From Syntrophobacterales bacterium (GTDB taxonomy: Bacteria; Desulfobacterota; Syntrophobacteria; BM002): a stretch of DNA of 5,759 bases. The stretch covers positions 1 to 5,759 of the forward strand of contig JAUVTM010000146.1 of NCBI GenBank assembly GCA_030601545.1, written 5' to 3'. This document shows, piece by piece, positions 1-4,854 of the stretch. Position 1 is the first letter of the stretch, and each line of letters begins with the position of its first letter. The position numbers and the translations under genes were made by a program. The notes under the pieces were generated by a model that saw only the letters and a list, made by a program, of their open reading frames with translations, was not told the origin of the DNA and searched no databases.

Positions 1-17
1 TAGGATTAAAAAAATAC

Positions 18-29
18 CGTTAATTAACG
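18..29. repeat. 12-bp perfect AT-rich palindrome upstream of the J-domain gene
   Basis: CGTTAATTAACG reads the same on both strands. It lies 18 bases before the first possible start codon of the J-domain gene, in an otherwise A-rich stretch. It could be an operator half-site pair or chance. No convincing -35/-10 pair is visible in the short sequence available to its left. Confidence 0.3.
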
Positions 30-32
30 TCC

Positions 33-49
33 ATCCGGAAGCTCCGGAT
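33..49 (+). repeat. Hairpin overlapping the first start codon of the J-domain gene
   Basis: ATCCGG (33-38) and CCGGAT (44-49) can pair around a 5-base loop. The loop and stem contain the weak ribosome-binding sequence GGAAG (37-41) and the first two bases of the ATG at 48. In RNA this would hinder initiation at 48 and could favour the internal ATG at 78. Read on the minus strand, the surrounding sequence (CGTCATCCGG...) resembles the end of the larger palindromic repeat at 712-975, so it may be a reduced copy of the same repeat family. Confidence 0.35.
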
Positions 50-407
50 GACGCGGGCTGGAGTTTTCAATTCACAAATGAAGCGAACTACCTTTCTTGC
101 TGCCGAGATTGACCAAGCTCGTAGATTGCTGGATTTGGGCGAGCTGGCCAGCATAGCAGAAATTAAGACTGCATATCGCCACATGTGTAAGCAGTGGCAT
201 CCTGATGCACTGAAAGACGGCGCAACCGGCTCCCGAAAAATCAAGGATATCAATGCCGCTTACCGCCTGCTCTTGGACTACTGTGAAGCCTACCGATTTT
301 CCTTCAGCCCGGAAGAGGTGGAATCCTTCGACCCTGAGAGGTGGTGGTTCCGGCGGTTTGGGGACAATGTTTACCCCCAATCGGGTGAAGAGGATAGCGG
401 CGAATAA
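48..407 (+). CDS. Small stand-alone J-domain (DnaJ-like) protein
   Basis: This 119-residue cytoplasmic protein is little more than one J domain, the module that stimulates the ATPase of Hsp70 (DnaK). Helix I covers about residues 20-30 and helix II about 37-49 (EIKTAYRHMCKQW). The essential loop triad H51-P52-D53 follows, then helix III at about 63-84 (KIKDINAAYRLLLDYCEAY). The tail ends in a PERWWFRRFG stretch and an acidic run. There is no Gly/Phe region, zinc-finger domain or client-binding domain as in full DnaJ, so it is a minimal J-protein that probably recruits DnaK for one specific task. Two starts are possible. ATG 48 has GGAAG six bases upstream but sits in a hairpin. ATG 78 has GGAG 14 bases upstream and removes ten residues that lie outside the domain. 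It is the only plus-strand gene and has no visible link to the respiratory cluster. The fold is clear; the client is unknown. Confidence 0.85.
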   Translation: MTRAGVFNSQMKRTTFLAAEIDQARRLLDLGELASIAEIKTAYRHMCKQWHPDALKDGATGSRKIKDINAAYRLLLDYCEAYRFSFSPEEVESFDPERWWFRRFGDNVYPQSGEEDSGE

Positions 408-480
408 ACGCTGTGCAAATTGGGCCCGACGGTGGACGGAAGTGCGGTGAGGAAAAGCTTACCGGAGGAATTTGCCTTTT

Positions 481-492
481 CCAGCCGGCTGG
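481..492. repeat. 12-bp GC-rich perfect palindrome between the J-domain gene and tRNA-Leu
   Basis: CCAGCCGGCTGG is self-complementary. It lies 20 bases beyond the 3' CCA of the minus-strand tRNA and 73 bases beyond the stop of the converging J-domain gene. It could help end transcripts from either side. No U-tract follows it on the minus strand, and the run of T on the plus strand comes before it rather than after, so it is not a standard intrinsic terminator. Confidence 0.3.
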
Positions 493-512
493 GGTCAAGT
501 TGGTAATATGAT

Positions 513-600
513 TGGTGCCTGGGGGGGGAGTCGAACCCCCACGAGGCATGGCCTCAAGGGATTTTAAGTCCCTTATGTCTACCAGTTTCATCACCCAGGC
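513..600 (-). tRNA. tRNA-Leu, anticodon UAA, with encoded CCA
   Basis: The 88-base minus-strand sequence folds as a complete class II tRNA. The 7-bp acceptor stem pairs GCCTGGG with CCCAGGC, followed by discriminator A and encoded CCA at 513-515. The D stem is ATG/CAT with a GG-containing loop. The anticodon arm is AGGGA-CTTAAAA-TCCCT, with anticodon TAA at 564-566 reading UUA (and UUG by wobble). The long variable arm GAGGC-CAT-GCCTC is typical of leucine, and the T arm is GGGGG-TTCGACT-CCCCC. All stems are perfectly paired, so it should be functional. tRNA genes are common integration sites, but no integrase or duplicated tRNA end is visible nearby. Confidence 0.97.
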
Positions 601-625
601 ACAAGGAAAGATCAACCCTGAGAGC

Positions 626-654
626 CTTATAGACGTCCTTGTTGAGCTTGTCAA
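626..654 (-). promoter_or_regulatory. Sigma-70-type promoter for tRNA-Leu
   Basis: On the minus strand there is a perfect -35 box TTGACA (649-654), a 17-base spacer, and a -10 box TATAAG (626-631, five of six consensus bases). Transcription would begin near 618-620, about 18-20 bases before the tRNA 5' end, leaving a short leader for RNase P to remove. The bases after the -10 box begin GCTC. A GC-rich discriminator is typical of stable-RNA promoters under stringent control in well-studied bacteria; control here is inferred. Confidence 0.8.
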
Positions 655-711
655 TTCATATGTTTTCTACACATTTAGGAATTATGGAATGAGCAATTAA
701 GCAATTAAGGA

Positions 712-975
712 AAACGCCTATTAACTTAGCTCCGCAAGAATCTCTTCTCCCCTTGGAAACTATGTCACAATTCGCCGAACCCGTCATTCCGGACGAGTCC
801 GCCTAAGGCGGGCGAGATCCGGAATCCAGTGAAAGTTCAATATAATCAAATTCTTTCTGGATCCCGGCTCGCGTCCCGCTTTGCGGGACTTGGCCGGGAT
901 GACGAATTATGACACAGTCTCTTGAGGGGAGAGGGGACATGTAGTTATCGTGCGGAGCTAAATACATATGCGTTT
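712..975. repeat. Nested palindromic MITE-like intergenic element
   Basis: The whole gap between the tRNA promoter and the end of the respiratory cluster is built from inverted arms around a centre near 843. The outer arms at 712-736 and 951-975 include a perfect 11-base match, TTAGCTCCGCA against TGCGGAGCTAA. A second pair, 756-774 and 903-921, matches at 16 of 19 positions. A third is CGTCATTCCGG (782-792) with CCGGGATGACG (894-904). The innermost pair is CCGGAATCCAG (819-829) with CTGGATCCCGG (857-867). Each half also carries its own small hairpin: CCGCCT-A-AGGCGG (799-811) and GTCCCGC-TTT-GCGGGAC (873-889). The CGTCATTCC...GGAATCCAG pattern is typical of dispersed palindromic repeats in many bacterial genomes. 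It encodes no protein and has no clear target-site duplication. It could also fold in the 3' tail of the cluster mRNA and act as a terminator or stabiliser. Confidence 0.75.
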
Positions 976-990
976 AATGAATTTAAAACC

Positions 991-1563
991 TCATTGATCA
1001 GCTAGAAGCAATTCTAAGAGTTTGTGCCCTTCGGGGCTGTCCCATTGGCGGGCGCCCATCACTTTTCCCAGCACAACCCCTCGGCGATCCAGGATAAAGG
1101 TGCTGGGCACGCTCCACACCCCCAGGCCGCGAGCCAACTTGCCCCGAGGATCCAGAAGCGGAATGTAAGAGAGGCCTTTCGCCCGGAAATACTCGGCTAC
1201 CTTGTCTGCCGACTCTTGGATGTTGACCGCAAGGACCAGGAAACCCTGATCCTGGTAACGCGCATAGAGCTTCTGTAAAGCCGGCATCTCAACCTTGCAA
1301 CTAGGACACCAGGTGGTCCAGAAGGTCAGGAAAGCGACATTTCCCCTGAAAGTGGAAAGTTCTACCTCCTCACCTCTCAAGTCGAGCGCCATTCCCTCTA
1401 CTGGTGGAGCTTCCTTAAGTGTGCTGATACTGAGCCGAATGAAGAGCCGTTGGATCTCGGCCGCACCACTGTGTTCGGTGGCTTTCCCTTTAATGGGGCT
1501 CAGCAGGACTAGAACGAGAGCCAGGATAAGCTGAACAAGCCTGCCGAATCGTTTTCTATCCAT
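991..1563 (-). CDS. TlpA/ResA-type periplasmic thiol-disulfide oxidoreductase
   Basis: This 190-residue exported thioredoxin-like protein probably reduces disulfides in apocytochromes and/or copper-site cysteines outside the cytoplasmic membrane. A basic start (MDRKRFGR) and hydrophobic stretch (residues 9-22) form a signal peptide or membrane anchor. The redoxin domain follows from about residue 52. It has the active site W85-C86-P87-S88-C89 after TFWTT, the following EMPALQ helix typical of TlpA/ResA, and the cis-proline in SVPSTFILD (P153). Length is normal for the family. The ATG at 1563 is preferred because GGGAG (1572-1576) lies eight bases before it and the signal sequence begins there. 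A GTG at 1599, directly abutting the stop of the CcdA gene, would add 12 residues (including RTGSSRPGAL) and has a poorer binding site. It is the last gene of the cluster. CcdA is its expected electron donor. Which targets it serves (heme motifs, CuA or both) is inferred. Confidence 0.88.
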   Translation of the reverse strand: MDRKRFGRLVQLILALVLVLLSPIKGKATEHSGAAEIQRLFIRLSISTLKEAPPVEGMALDLRGEEVELSTFRGNVAFLTFWTTWCPSCKVEMPALQKLYARYQDQGFLVLAVNIQESADKVAEYFRAKGLSYIPLLDPRGKLARGLGVWSVPSTFILDRRGVVLGKVMGARQWDSPEGHKLLELLLADQ

Positions 1564-1571
1564 CTCTAGAG

Positions 1572-1576
1572 CTCCC
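1572..1576 (-). promoter_or_regulatory. Ribosome binding site that decides the TlpA-like start
   Basis: GGGAG on the minus strand sits eight bases before the ATG at 1563. It supports that start over the GTG at 1599, which touches the stop codon of the upstream CcdA gene (TAGGTG). Confidence 0.55.
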
Positions 1577-1599
1577 GGCCGAGATGATCCAGTTCTCAC

Positions 1600-2328
1600 C
1601 TACCAGGCGAACCGGTTGAGAAAGGTCAATTTGGAAACTATGAGGGTCATCTTGCCCGTAACCACGAGGACACCCATGAGCACCAAGACTATCCCGCTTG
1701 CCTTCTCCAGCAGCCACATGTAGTTCTTGATTCGACCAAAGAGGCGAAAGAATCCGTTCACCGCCAGGCTCGTGAGTAAAAAGGGAATCCCTAAGCCCGC
1801 CGAGTAGCTGGCCAGGAGCTCCACCCCCTGCCCCACAGTTGCCAGGGTGGCGGCGTAGGTCAGGATGGCAGCCAGAACTGGCCCCACGCAGGGAGTCCAG
1901 GCGAAGGCGAAGGACGCTCCTAGGAGCGGAGCCCTCAGCAGACCCAGTCGCGTGGTTGGTAAGGTAAATTGGTGGGCCCGCAGGAGCAAACCAAGGCGCA
2001 AGATGCCCATTTGGTGTAAGCCAAAGAGAATGATGAGCAGGCCGGCGACTGTGGTGAGTAGGGAGAGCCTGCTGGAGAGGAGGCTCCCCAGCCAGGTGGC
2101 CGAGGCCCCCAAAAGAATAAAGACTGCGGAGAAACCCAGGACAAAAAGAAAAGACTTGGTCATCAGAGCCGCCTTGATGCGAGTGGTCTGGTGAGTATCT
2201 GTTATATCCTCGAGAGAGACTCCAGAGACGAAAGAGATATAACCGGGAATCAAAGGCAGCACGCAAGGCGAGAGAAATGAAACCAGCCCGGCGGCGAAAG
2301 CCATGAAAAGGGATACCTGCTGTTCCAT
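1600..2328 (-). CDS. ccdA: CcdA-family transmembrane thiol-reductant transporter
   Basis: This 242-residue inner-membrane protein matches the CcdA family, the free-standing version of the DsbD membrane domain. Such proteins carry electrons from cytoplasmic thioredoxin to periplasmic thioredoxin-like partners through a pair of membrane cysteines. The diagnostic motifs are both present: SPCVLPLIPGY (C22) in the first helix and TPCVGPVLAA (C147) in the fourth. About six hydrophobic helices are visible, near residues 6-36, 57-80, 88-110, 135-160, 168-192 and 207-225. Length is normal for the family. AGGAAG lies six bases before the ATG. The gene follows the cupredoxin gene after 29 bases and precedes the TlpA-like gene, its likely reductive partner. 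With ResB/ResC-type (System II) heme ligation this pair is standard, but the ligase is not in the window. No anomalies are seen. Confidence 0.92.
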   Translation of the reverse strand: MEQQVSLFMAFAAGLVSFLSPCVLPLIPGYISFVSGVSLEDITDTHQTTRIKAALMTKSFLFVLGFSAVFILLGASATWLGSLLSSRLSLLTTVAGLLIILFGLHQMGILRLGLLLRAHQFTLPTTRLGLLRAPLLGASFAFAWTPCVGPVLAAILTYAATLATVGQGVELLASYSAGLGIPFLLTSLAVNGFFRLFGRIKNYMWLLEKASGIVLVLMGVLVVTGKMTLIVSKLTFLNRFAW

Positions 2329-2346
2329 ACTCTGCTTCCTACAATA

Positions 2347-2356
2347 CCGGCGCCGG
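2347..2356. repeat. 10-bp GC palindrome in the cupredoxin-ccdA gap
   Basis: CCGGCGCCGG begins one base after the stop codon of the cupredoxin gene, in the 29-base gap before ccdA. As a hairpin it would have only three or four stem pairs, so it is at most a weak pause or processing site. Confidence 0.2.
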
Positions 2357-2357
2357 C

Positions 2358-3023
2358 CTATTTGTAAAGCACACCTGGCGCTCCTCGTTTGGGGTTCAGG
2401 ACTATGGAGGCTTCGCCGTTGGCGGGGACCTCCACCTTTTGCTTGACTGTCTTGAGCTTCTCGTGCCAGGTTTTGACCAGGTACTTGCCGGGTGCTAAGG
2501 TCGGCACGCCCTTAAGTCCTTGCGCCTCTAAAGAACGCAGGTCGGGAATGGTAAAGCGCCCTTCTTTGTCGGTGACGGCGAAATAGGGGTTTTTGAGCAC
2601 CAGGATATAAGCGTTCATCTCCTGGTGCACGTCACAGCGGAGATCGACCATCCCGGGCCGGTCGAAGACCACCGTCTTGCTCCCACCGGGCTTGTAGCTG
2701 CCTAGATTGAACTTCTTGGTCCGGGAGAGGGAAAAGACGTTGTGAGCCACCTCGTCGTTGTTGGGGAAATCTACCCTGGCGCCAACTAAAACGGGCAGAA
2801 TGTGGGGGATGAAGGTCAGCTGTTTCTGGTCCATCAAGTATCTAGCCTGAGAGGTGTCCACAGACAGGGTGGGTACCTTCACTACATAGACGAGAATGTT
2901 TTCCGCGGAGCGGAGTCCTTGTGGTTCCACGACGCCGACGATATTGCCGGCCCGGGCTCTGCCAGCGGTTGCCAATAGCAGGCTGAAGGCCAAAACTAGA
3001 ACAATATTCGCATGTCTTTTCAT
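2358..3023 (-). CDS. Exported type-1 copper protein (cupredoxin) with carboxypeptidase-regulatory-like tail
   Basis: This 221-residue periplasmic protein is a probable one-electron carrier. The signal peptide MKRHANIVLVLAFSLLLATAG... ends at an ARA|G cleavage site (after residue 25). The cupredoxin domain covers about residues 68-144. Its ligands are all visible: H94 (EVAHNVFS), C130, H133 and M136 in CDVHQEM. The C-x2-H-x2-M spacing is the short kind seen in amicyanin, rather than C-x2-H-x4-M as in plastocyanin and pseudoazurin. The C-terminal part (about 148-210: FAVTDKEGRFTIPDL, then YLVKTWHEKL) looks like a carboxypeptidase-regulatory-like beta sandwich. Similar proteins are often labelled methylamine utilization protein, a name that says nothing reliable about function here. 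The ATG at 3023 has GAGGAA eight bases upstream and lies 17 bases after the cytochrome stop, so co-translation is likely. It could exchange electrons with the pentaheme or CuA protein (inference). Confidence 0.85.
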   Translation of the reverse strand: MKRHANIVLVLAFSLLLATAGRARAGNIVGVVEPQGLRSAENILVYVVKVPTLSVDTSQARYLMDQKQLTFIPHILPVLVGARVDFPNNDEVAHNVFSLSRTKKFNLGSYKPGGSKTVVFDRPGMVDLRCDVHQEMNAYILVLKNPYFAVTDKEGRFTIPDLRSLEAQGLKGVPTLAPGKYLVKTWHEKLKTVKQKVEVPANGEASIVLNPKRGAPGVLYK

Positions 3024-3040
3024 CGCAACTATTCCTCAGA

Positions 3041-4738
3041 TTACCAGGCTTTACTAATTATTGGGATATCTTCCAATGGCCACTTTTTTGCTTTGGCCAT
3101 AGATCTAGGCGCAGGCCGGTAGATGAGAATGGCCTCGCCGGTGGGCTCGTCTTCAGGGTCCGTCAGGGCGAAGACAAACTCCAGGGTCACAGTCTTTTTA
3201 GGCCGTATGCGAGTGTCAAGGGCAATTTTAGAAGCACGCCAGAAGGGCACGTTCAGATTGCCTGCTTCGTCGGCCAAGACCCTGGCGAACACCACCCCGG
3301 GCAGGCCTGCGTAGTCACCCTTTCCCAGTTGGCCTACTCCGGCCCAGTCGGGCAAGCGGCTGCCGCGAATTAGCTTCAGGGCTTTGTCCTCGGAATCGTG
3401 AGCCTCCACCAAAAGCAGTACGCTGCGCATGGGTTCCCCGGTGGGCACCCAGTGGCCGCCGTTGGTGTTGGAGATGTAAATCTTGAGCAAAAGCTCATTC
3501 CCTTGCGTTTCACCCTCTATCTCCATGGCTAACGCATTCTGCAATTGCGCTTTGGTGCCGCCCTCGAAGTGATGCGGCCGGATTTGCTGGGGCGAACGGT
3601 AGGTGCCCCACATGCGCCTAGCGTTGCCGTCCACCACGAAATTTTCATAGGGCAGAAGTCTTTTCTGCCAGCTCAGATGGCACTGCTGGCAGTTCTTTTG
3701 TTTGTTGGGGTCTTCGGCGGGCAGGCTTTCCTGCCAGTGCTTCCACTCCTGGTAGGTGGTCTGGATGGGCAGGATGGTATTGTTCTCGAAGCCGAAACCG
3801 GCCCACTCGTCGTCGGAGTAGATTTTCCCTCGGTCCCAGGTCTTACCAGGTCCCAAGCGCTTCAGGTGGCTGTGGCAAGTGGAGCAGAAGCGGCCCGAAT
3901 CGTACAGAGGGCTGTAGGAGGCGGCCATGGGCGGGACCACCACGTCGTCGTAAGGGCCGAAAACCAGGATGGAACGCCCGCGCCTGGGCGCCTGCCTTTC
4001 CAGGATAGCGGCAGCCCCGCTCGGGGTCGATGGATCTGGCACCACCTTCCTAACCTTGTGGCAGTACTCGCAGCTAACGCCCTCCCATTCAGTGCGTGGC
4101 GAATTCAGCACCTCTTTCAAGTCCAAAGACCAACGGCTAGCAGCAGCGGCAGAGGGGGCATGGCAGGTGGCGCAGTTGCCATTGCTCCTGGGGTTGTCCA
4201 GTCGATAGCCCTCACCTCGGCCCGGATTACCTTCTGCGTCTGTGCCGTAGTACATGTCTAAGAGCTTCGGATTTGCGGTGGTGTGGGCCATTTTTGACTT
4301 ATCCCAGATGCGAGTTACCTTGCTGTGGCAGTTAAAGCAGACCTTGGGCGAATTGAAGCGGTAATTGGGGTCGTCGGCCAGGAACACTGGCCGAAGTGAA
4401 ATGTCGCCAACCAGCCCGAATCTGCCCAAAGGGGCACCGTTGTTGAACCAGCCTTCCTTGCCAGCGGTAACCATGGGCCGAGTGTGCCAGGGCCGGGGGC
4501 CCTTGAGCGTGAAGTGGCCTTGCTGGTCGGTAAGGGTGAAGTCATCCTGTCCCGGCAGCCTGACACGGGCGTCGGCCAGAGGGCCGTAAGGCGAGACTGC
4601 CCGGCCCACTGCAATGGGAGCACTAGCCTTCTCAGGGTCCTTGTCGGCGGGATTCCCCTGGGCCCGCTGCAAATAGGCAACCGAACCAATGACCATAAAG
4701 GCACAGGCCAACACCATGATCTTCTTGTGTCTTGCCAT
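3041..4738 (-). CDS. Exported pentaheme c-type cytochrome with accessory beta domains
   Basis: This 565-residue extracytoplasmic cytochrome is a probable electron conduit or oxidoreductase. The N-terminus (MARHKKIMVLACAFMVIGSV, to about residue 28) is a signal peptide or anchor. Residues 41-118 resemble a carboxypeptidase-regulatory-like sandwich (AVGRAVSPYGPLADARVRL, then LTDQQGHFTLKG). Five CxxCH heme motifs follow: C134-H138 (CFNCH), C189-H193 (CATCH), C223-H227 (CEYCH), C285-H289 (CSTCH) and C350-H354 (CQQCH). The C-terminal third, about 400-545, has no heme motif. It contains SNTNGGHWVPTGEPMRSVLL, a G-H-x-x-P-T-G signature that recurs in C-terminal domains of multiheme cytochromes. Heme spacing does not match NrfA or octaheme hydroxylamine-oxidoreductase types. 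It is loosely cytochrome c554-like, and I cannot assign a substrate. ATG 4738 has GGAG six bases upstream. The gene stands between the CuA gene and the cupredoxin gene, suggesting an electron chain. The heme count is certain; the role is open. Confidence 0.92.
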   Translation of the reverse strand: MARHKKIMVLACAFMVIGSVAYLQRAQGNPADKDPEKASAPIAVGRAVSPYGPLADARVRLPGQDDFTLTDQQGHFTLKGPRPWHTRPMVTAGKEGWFNNGAPLGRFGLVGDISLRPVFLADDPNYRFNSPKVCFNCHSKVTRIWDKSKMAHTTANPKLLDMYYGTDAEGNPGRGEGYRLDNPRSNGNCATCHAPSAAAASRWSLDLKEVLNSPRTEWEGVSCEYCHKVRKVVPDPSTPSGAAAILERQAPRRGRSILVFGPYDDVVVPPMAASYSPLYDSGRFCSTCHSHLKRLGPGKTWDRGKIYSDDEWAGFGFENNTILPIQTTYQEWKHWQESLPAEDPNKQKNCQQCHLSWQKRLLPYENFVVDGNARRMWGTYRSPQQIRPHHFEGGTKAQLQNALAMEIEGETQGNELLLKIYISNTNGGHWVPTGEPMRSVLLLVEAHDSEDKALKLIRGSRLPDWAGVGQLGKGDYAGLPGVVFARVLADEAGNLNVPFWRASKIALDTRIRPKKTVTLEFVFALTDPEDEPTGEAILIYRPAPRSMAKAKKWPLEDIPIISKAW

Positions 4739-4741
4739 AAG

Positions 4742-4771
4742 ATTCTCCGAGAATTCGGTAGACGTTACCGA
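4742..4771 (-). promoter_or_regulatory. Palindrome over the cytochrome ribosome binding site plus adjacent hairpin
   Basis: The binding site GGAG (4745-4748) of the pentaheme gene lies inside ATTCTC-C-GAGAAT (4742-4754), a palindrome with a one-base centre. Directly next to it TCGGTA (4755-4760) and TACCGA (4766-4771) pair around a five-base loop. CCGAGAA occurs twice on the plus strand (4748-4754 and 4768-4774), so alternative pairings are possible. This could tune translation of the cytochrome or bind a regulator. Both ideas are inference from symmetry alone. Confidence 0.35.
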
Positions 4772-4827
4772 GAAGTAAGGAGAGACTTTCCATCCCCTGC
4801 GGCGACGTCTTGCTGCTGTTCGAACAT
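4765..4827 (-). CDS. Possible 20-residue leader-type ORF between the CuA and cytochrome genes
   Basis: An ATG at 4827 opens a 20-codon frame (starting MFEQQQDVAAGD, ending SLLTSR) that stops with TAA at 4765-4767, inside the hairpin ahead of the cytochrome gene. AGGGA lies eight bases before the ATG, a reasonable binding site. It fills much of the 116-base gap. The peptide has no signal sequence, cysteine or recognisable motif. It may be chance; if translated it could act as a leader controlling the cytochrome hairpin. Confidence 0.15.
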   Translation of the reverse strand: MFEQQQDVAAGDGKSLLTSR

Positions 4828-4854
4828 AATTTTAATCCCTGGTGGACTGAAATT

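Noticed and set aside
451..482. GGAAAAG/CTTTTCC pairing as a terminator of the J-domain gene
   Set aside because: The stem is only seven pairs with an 18-base loop and no following T-run, so it is too weak to call.
304..654. Minus-strand open frame across the tRNA gene and the J-domain gene
   Set aside because: It reads straight through a perfectly folded tRNA-Leu and the end of a recognisable J-domain gene, so it is not a real coding region.
512..700. Plus-strand short open frame over the tRNA and its promoter
   Set aside because: It is antisense to a structural RNA, has no protein motif, and the frame is produced by the tRNA sequence itself.
726..961. CRISPR array or phage-like repeat cluster
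   Set aside because: The repeats are inverted arms of a single palindrome, not regularly spaced direct repeats with unique spacers.
513..975. tRNA-Leu with neighbouring repeat as an integration site of a genomic island
   Set aside because: No integrase, no duplicated tRNA 3' end and no attachment-like direct repeat were found. The palindromic element lies on the 5' side of the tRNA, not the usual 3' side.
1556..2266. Minus-strand open frame (236 codons) overlapping ccdA in another frame
   Set aside because: The ccdA frame carries both conserved cysteine motifs and membrane helices. This frame is an out-of-phase reading rich in Ser, Arg, Gly and Pro.
2358..3023. Methylamine utilization role for the cupredoxin
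   Set aside because: The label is often attached to this kind of protein, but no methylamine dehydrogenase genes are present, so the name would mislead.
3545..4261. Long plus-strand open frame (238 codons) opposite the pentaheme cytochrome gene
   Set aside because: It is the antisense shadow of a gene with five conserved heme motifs. The protein is of low complexity (Val, Gly, Ala and Leu runs) with no recognisable domain.
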